In this document: positions 61,290-64,000 of the stretch, in pieces
Position numbering within the stretch: position 1 is the stretch's first letter
Layout: each line of letters opens with the position of its first letter
Assembly: GCF_020639365.1 (NCBI RefSeq)
Contig: NZ_JAINUL010000001.1
Span: 5,095,431-5,159,430, forward strand
Origin: Streptomyces flavotricini
GTDB taxonomy: Bacteria > Actinomycetota > Actinomycetes > Streptomycetales > Streptomycetaceae
Direction: 5' to 3'
Length of the DNA stretch: 64,000 nucleotides
The notes under the pieces: model-generated
Told to the model about the DNA's origin: nothing
Database searches by the model: none
The model's input: only the letters and a program-made list of their open reading frames with translations
Position numbers and translations under genes: made by a program

Positions 61290-62555
61290 ATGAGCAACGA
61301 CGACGCCGGCCGGCACACCCGATTCATCGTCCTGCTCGCAGCGCTCGTGGCCCTGGGACCATTGTCCATCGACAGCTACCTGCCCGGACTGCCGGACCTC
61401 GCCGGCGACCTGAGCGCCAGCGCCGCGGCCACCCAGCTCACCATCACCGCCTGCCTGGCCGGGCTGGCCATCGGGCAGCTGATCGCCGGGCCGCTGAGCG
61501 ACACCTACGGCCGGCGGCGTCCGTTGCTGGCGGGCCTCGCCCTCTACACGATCGCCAGCGCGCTCTGCGCGGTGGCGCCCGACGTCCGGACCTTCGTAGG
61601 GCTACGCCTGGTCCAGGGCATCGGCGGGGCGTTCGGCATCGTCATCGCCAACGCCATGGTCCGCGACCGCACCTCCGGAACCCGCACCGCACGTCTCTTC
61701 TCCGCACTGACATTGATCACCGGCCTGGCGCCGGTCTTCGCGCCGGTCCTCGGCGGCCAGCTACTGCGCGTCACGGCCTGGCCGGGGATCTTCGTGAGCC
61801 TGGCCGTACTCGGCGCCGTGATGCTGGTGGCCTCCGCCGCAGGACTGCCGGAGACCCGGTCCTCCGCGTCACGCCAGCCACTGCCGGCTGTCGTCGGGCA
61901 GCTGCTCAGCGACCAGGTCTTCACCGGGTACGTCCTGGCCAACGGCCTGGTCTTCGCGGCGATGTTCGCCTACATCTCCGGCTCGCCGTTCGTCCTGCAG
62001 GAAATCCACGGCCTGTCTCCGCAGCAGTACAGCGCCGTGTTCGCCGTCAACGCCGCCGGACTCATCGCGGCCGCCCAGATCAGCGGCCGGCTGGTGGCCC
62101 GGGCCGGCGCCCGCGTGCTGCTGCTCGCCGGTCTGCTGGGCGCGACAGCCGGTGGCACCACGGTCCTGGGCGCGGTGCTGACACGGGCACCCCTGCCCGT
62201 GCTCCTGATCGGCCTGTTCGTCCTGGTCTCCAGCGTGGGCCTGGTCATGCCGAACGCCGCGGCCCAGGCCCTGGCCGACCACGGCGGACACGCCGGGTCG
62301 GCAGCCGCTCTGCTCGGCTTCAGCCAGTTCATGTTCGGCGGGGCACTTGCTCCGCTGGCCGGCGCGGGTGGCGCCACCGACGCCTTGCCGATGGGAATCA
62401 TCGTCGCCGTGCTGCCGGCGCTCGCTCTGCTCACACTCGGCGTCCTCACCCGGTCGATGCCCGGTGAGCGCACTCGCAGGCCGGCTCGCCAAGGACGTGC
62501 CGGGCACCGGCGACCGCGCCGGCACATCGATCGCAGACGAGACGGCACCCGGTGA
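61290..62555 (+). CDS. Bcr/CflA-type MFS multidrug efflux transporter, 421 aa
   Basis: Twelve hydrophobic segments with the drug:H+ antiporter (DHA1) signatures: LGPLSIDSYLPGLPDLAGDL in TM1 (Bcr/CflA hallmark), GPLSDTYGRRRPLL (motif A in loop 2-3) and RLVQGIGGAFGIVIANAMVR (TM4-5). The C-terminus has a basic tail (about 30 residues) not typical of the family. It would export a drug or toxic compound, with the HxlR regulator as likely controller. Confidence 0.88.
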   Translation: MSNDDAGRHTRFIVLLAALVALGPLSIDSYLPGLPDLAGDLSASAAATQLTITACLAGLAIGQLIAGPLSDTYGRRRPLLAGLALYTIASALCAVAPDVRTFVGLRLVQGIGGAFGIVIANAMVRDRTSGTRTARLFSALTLITGLAPVFAPVLGGQLLRVTAWPGIFVSLAVLGAVMLVASAAGLPETRSSASRQPLPAVVGQLLSDQVFTGYVLANGLVFAAMFAYISGSPFVLQEIHGLSPQQYSAVFAVNAAGLIAAAQISGRLVARAGARVLLLAGLLGATAGGTTVLGAVLTRAPLPVLLIGLFVLVSSVGLVMPNAAAQALADHGGHAGSAAALLGFSQFMFGGALAPLAGAGGATDALPMGIIVAVLPALALLTLGVLTRSMPGERTRRPARQGRAGHRRPRRHIDRRRDGTR

Positions 62556-62597
62556 ATCGGACCAGCGTCCGGCGAACAGGGTGATCCCGCGATCAGC

Positions 62598-62828
62598 GTG
62601 ACGGACGTACGACGACGGCCTGGTGCAGCGACGCGTGGAACGCGAAAGATCGGCGTCCCGCCGCAACGAGGCAGGACCTCCGGGATCCGCCAGCTCGTCC
62701 TCCAAGCCCCGACACCCATCATCGCGAAGGCACTCGGCCACCACGACACGACCGCCACCCGCCTGGTCACCGAAGCCGGAGGAACCTGGAGTCGACATGC
62801 ACGGCGGGCACCGCACTGGACGTCATGA
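62598..62828 (+). pseudogene. Tyrosine-type recombinase, C-terminal scrap
   Basis: The frame contains RQLVLQAPTPIIAKALGHHD followed by TTATRLVTEAGGTWSRHARR. This pattern (QAP.P..A.ALG....T..LA..AGGTWSRY) is the common C-terminal remnant of Streptomyces tyrosine recombinases. Earlier residues are not recognisable. Its stop overlaps the start of the next frame. Confidence 0.55.
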
Positions 62829-63010
62829 GTTCCATCCGGGAAGACGTGATCAACGACGGCCGGATGGCCGGCTACAGCGAGGCCGACTGGAAGTCGAAGC
62901 TCGCCTACCACGTCATCGGCGGTGCGGTGACTCCCATGTACTTCCAGGACTACACCCTCGAGTCCTCGAAGGCCGGGTCCGCGGTACGGAGACAGCACAC
63001 AAATACCTGA
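62825..63010 (+). CDS. Hypothetical small protein, 61 aa
   Basis: ATGA overlap with the preceding scrap. Reads SSIREDVINDGRMAGYSEAD, then WKSKLAYHVIGGAVTPMYFQ, acidic then hydrophobic. No family recognised; possibly a degraded piece. Confidence 0.3.
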   Translation: MSSIREDVINDGRMAGYSEADWKSKLAYHVIGGAVTPMYFQDYTLESSKAGSAVRRQHTNT

Positions 63011-63059
63011 CCGACACGACCAACTGATCGGGCAGCGAGAAAGCGAGATGGGGACGTCG

Positions 63060-63639
63060 ATGACGAGGAGCACGGCACGCCGGGCCGTTCCGGTGAAAGC
63101 GTGGGCCGGGGCAGGAATATGCCTGGCCCTGCTCGGCGCATTCGGGACCTGGTTCCTCTTCGGGCACGAGACGTCCCCACCCTGCAATGGCCTGGCCGAA
63201 AACGCGAGCGTTGCTGCGGATGGCAGAGACCCGCACCGCAGCCGGACAACTCGCCGTTGTCCCCGCGGACGCGACCGGCTCAGAGCTCTCGCTGCCGCCG
63301 ACGAAGAACGCCCGCGCTCTCGGGCTCCTGGACGGCATCGCCGACGCAGCCGTAAGCCAGAATGCCCAAGAGGCCCGGAAATGGCACACCACGGTCTTCG
63401 ACCGTCTGCTCACCGAACAGGCAGACCAATCGGAGTCGGCCGGTCGCCTCACCGCCACGTGGCTCCAGGAACTCAAGAGCACCCCCGAACAGCAACGCGC
63501 GGAACGCCTGCGTGCCCAGGGCCTCGACATGGCCCGCACCTGGGCGCAGACCCGCTCCATGGACGAGCCCATCCGGCAGGACCTGCTCACCAAAGTGGAA
63601 ACCAGCGCCCGCAACGCCCGAGAGGAAGTGAAGCACTGA
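63060..63639 (+). pseudogene. Membrane-anchored hypothetical, frameshifted
   Basis: The N-terminal frame from ATG 63060 gives a signal anchor (KAWAGAGICLALLGAFGTWF). At about 63190-63230 coding potential passes to the frame with LLRMAETRTAAGQLAVVPAD, RKWHTTVFDRLLTEQAD, RLRAQGLDMARTWAQ, ending EEVKH at 63639. The two halves would form a membrane-tethered helical protein of about 190 residues. The frame change is either a mutation or a sequencing error. Confidence 0.5.
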
Positions 63640-64000
63640 GCTCACAGGCTCACCCGAGAAGCTCAAGCCTGCGCCGGCACGGGAGCGGCGGCGGGACCCG
63701 CACGGCTGGCCCCCGTGGACCGGGTAGTAGCCGCGGCCGCCGCGGGATCACTGGCCGCGCCCCGGCTCCGTACCGCGCTGCGCGGCGGGGTGACGAGCTC
63801 GGACCTCTCCGGCGGCTACTGGACCGCCACCCTCGCCACTGCCCTGGCCGAACACGCCAAGGACAAAGGACGGCGGTGTTCTGGGTGACCTGGCGCGGCC
63901 GCGCACAGTTCGCTGAGGACATGCTCAGGGTCGTGGTGACTTGCGGCCTGCCCGAGGAAACCCGAACGATTTACAGTCCCAACCCCCACCACACCCCCAA
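63640..64000 (+). other. Tail: two short frames, second cut by window end
   Basis: 63714-63890 (GTG start; RLRTALRGGVTSSDLSGGYW, TATLATALAEHAKDK) looks coding but short, without known family. A second frame starts GTG 63876 (FWVTWRGRAQFAEDMLRVVV) overlapping it and runs off the window. They may be two cistrons of a decaying Streptomyces operon. Functions unknown. Confidence 0.35.

Noticed and set aside
1..64000. tRNA, rRNA, CRISPR array, group II intron, retron or biosynthetic gene cluster
   Set aside because: I looked for tRNA-like arms, regular spaced repeats, reverse transcriptases and PKS/NRPS motifs and saw none.

Overview
The window is high-GC actinobacterial DNA, almost certainly from a Streptomyces or close relative. 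The support is GC-rich codon third positions, GTG/TTG starts, DUF6233-type and HxlR genes, Streptomyces-style IS remnants, and very large secreted polymorphic toxins with HINT domains. It reads as an accessory region (chromosome arm or genomic island), not core genome. There are no tRNA, rRNA, ribosomal-protein operon or housekeeping genes, and the DNA is dense in broken insertion sequences, truncated genes and toxin/immunity modules. All assignments come from reading sequence motifs; nothing was searched.

Layout. 1-6.2 kb: small accessory genes (GIY-YIG protein, CoiA-like nuclease, SAM methyltransferase, APH-family kinase) among scars of IS481, IS21 istB, an ATP-dependent DNA ligase and an integrase. 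6.3-8.9 kb: an IS21-like element with frameshifted istA, truncated istB and an unrelated reverse-strand gene between them. 9.5-15.9 kb: a polymorphic toxin operon on the minus strand (lectin, about 700-residue Ala-rich coiled coil, HINT, C-terminal RNase-like toxin) overlapping an internally duplicated candidate immunity gene. 17.2-29.6 kb: a divergent pair, with a 1439-aa secreted DNRLRE-like/FG-GAP/LamG/ricin protein leftwards and a 2435-aa RHS-HINT-nuclease toxin rightwards, followed by a SUKH-like immunity gene. The intergenic region holds a T-tailed hairpin in the RHS leader.

29.7-35.2 kb: two N-terminally truncated tyrosine recombinases abut head to head. The rightward one starts a Tn554-like tnpA-tnpB-tnpC-type module. 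37.7-42.8 kb: a second tyrosine-recombinase pair plus a leucine-rich cargo gene, apparently inserted in a small gene upstream of a DUF6233 gene and bounded by CTGCACTAGT inverted motifs. 43-52.8 kb: small accessory genes, a broken IS5-family transposase, an orphan Imm51-like gene beside an istB scar, a secreted NucA/NucB-like nuclease, a lamin-tail fragment, a methyltransferase, and an IS3 fragment fused to an HNH nuclease fragment. 53.2-55.7 kb: an intact-looking IS (IS701-like transposase) with 21-bp inverted repeats, a candidate TTAAG target duplication and a passenger gene. 55.8-64 kb: an L12-like protein, an IS5 transposase, a lipoprotein, an HxlR regulator divergent from an MBL hydrolase / NAD(P)-binding oxidoreductase / Bcr-CflA efflux operon, and a degenerate tail.

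Functionally the region looks like a contact-dependent or secreted competition locus: two HINT toxins with adjacent immunity genes, a secreted DNase, an orphan immunity gene and nuclease scraps. It has been repeatedly rebuilt by tyrosine recombinases and IS elements. The best candidates for something new are the duplicated immunity protein with its RNase-like toxin, the passenger genes inside two IS elements, and the recombinase unit carrying a leucine-rich cargo gene.
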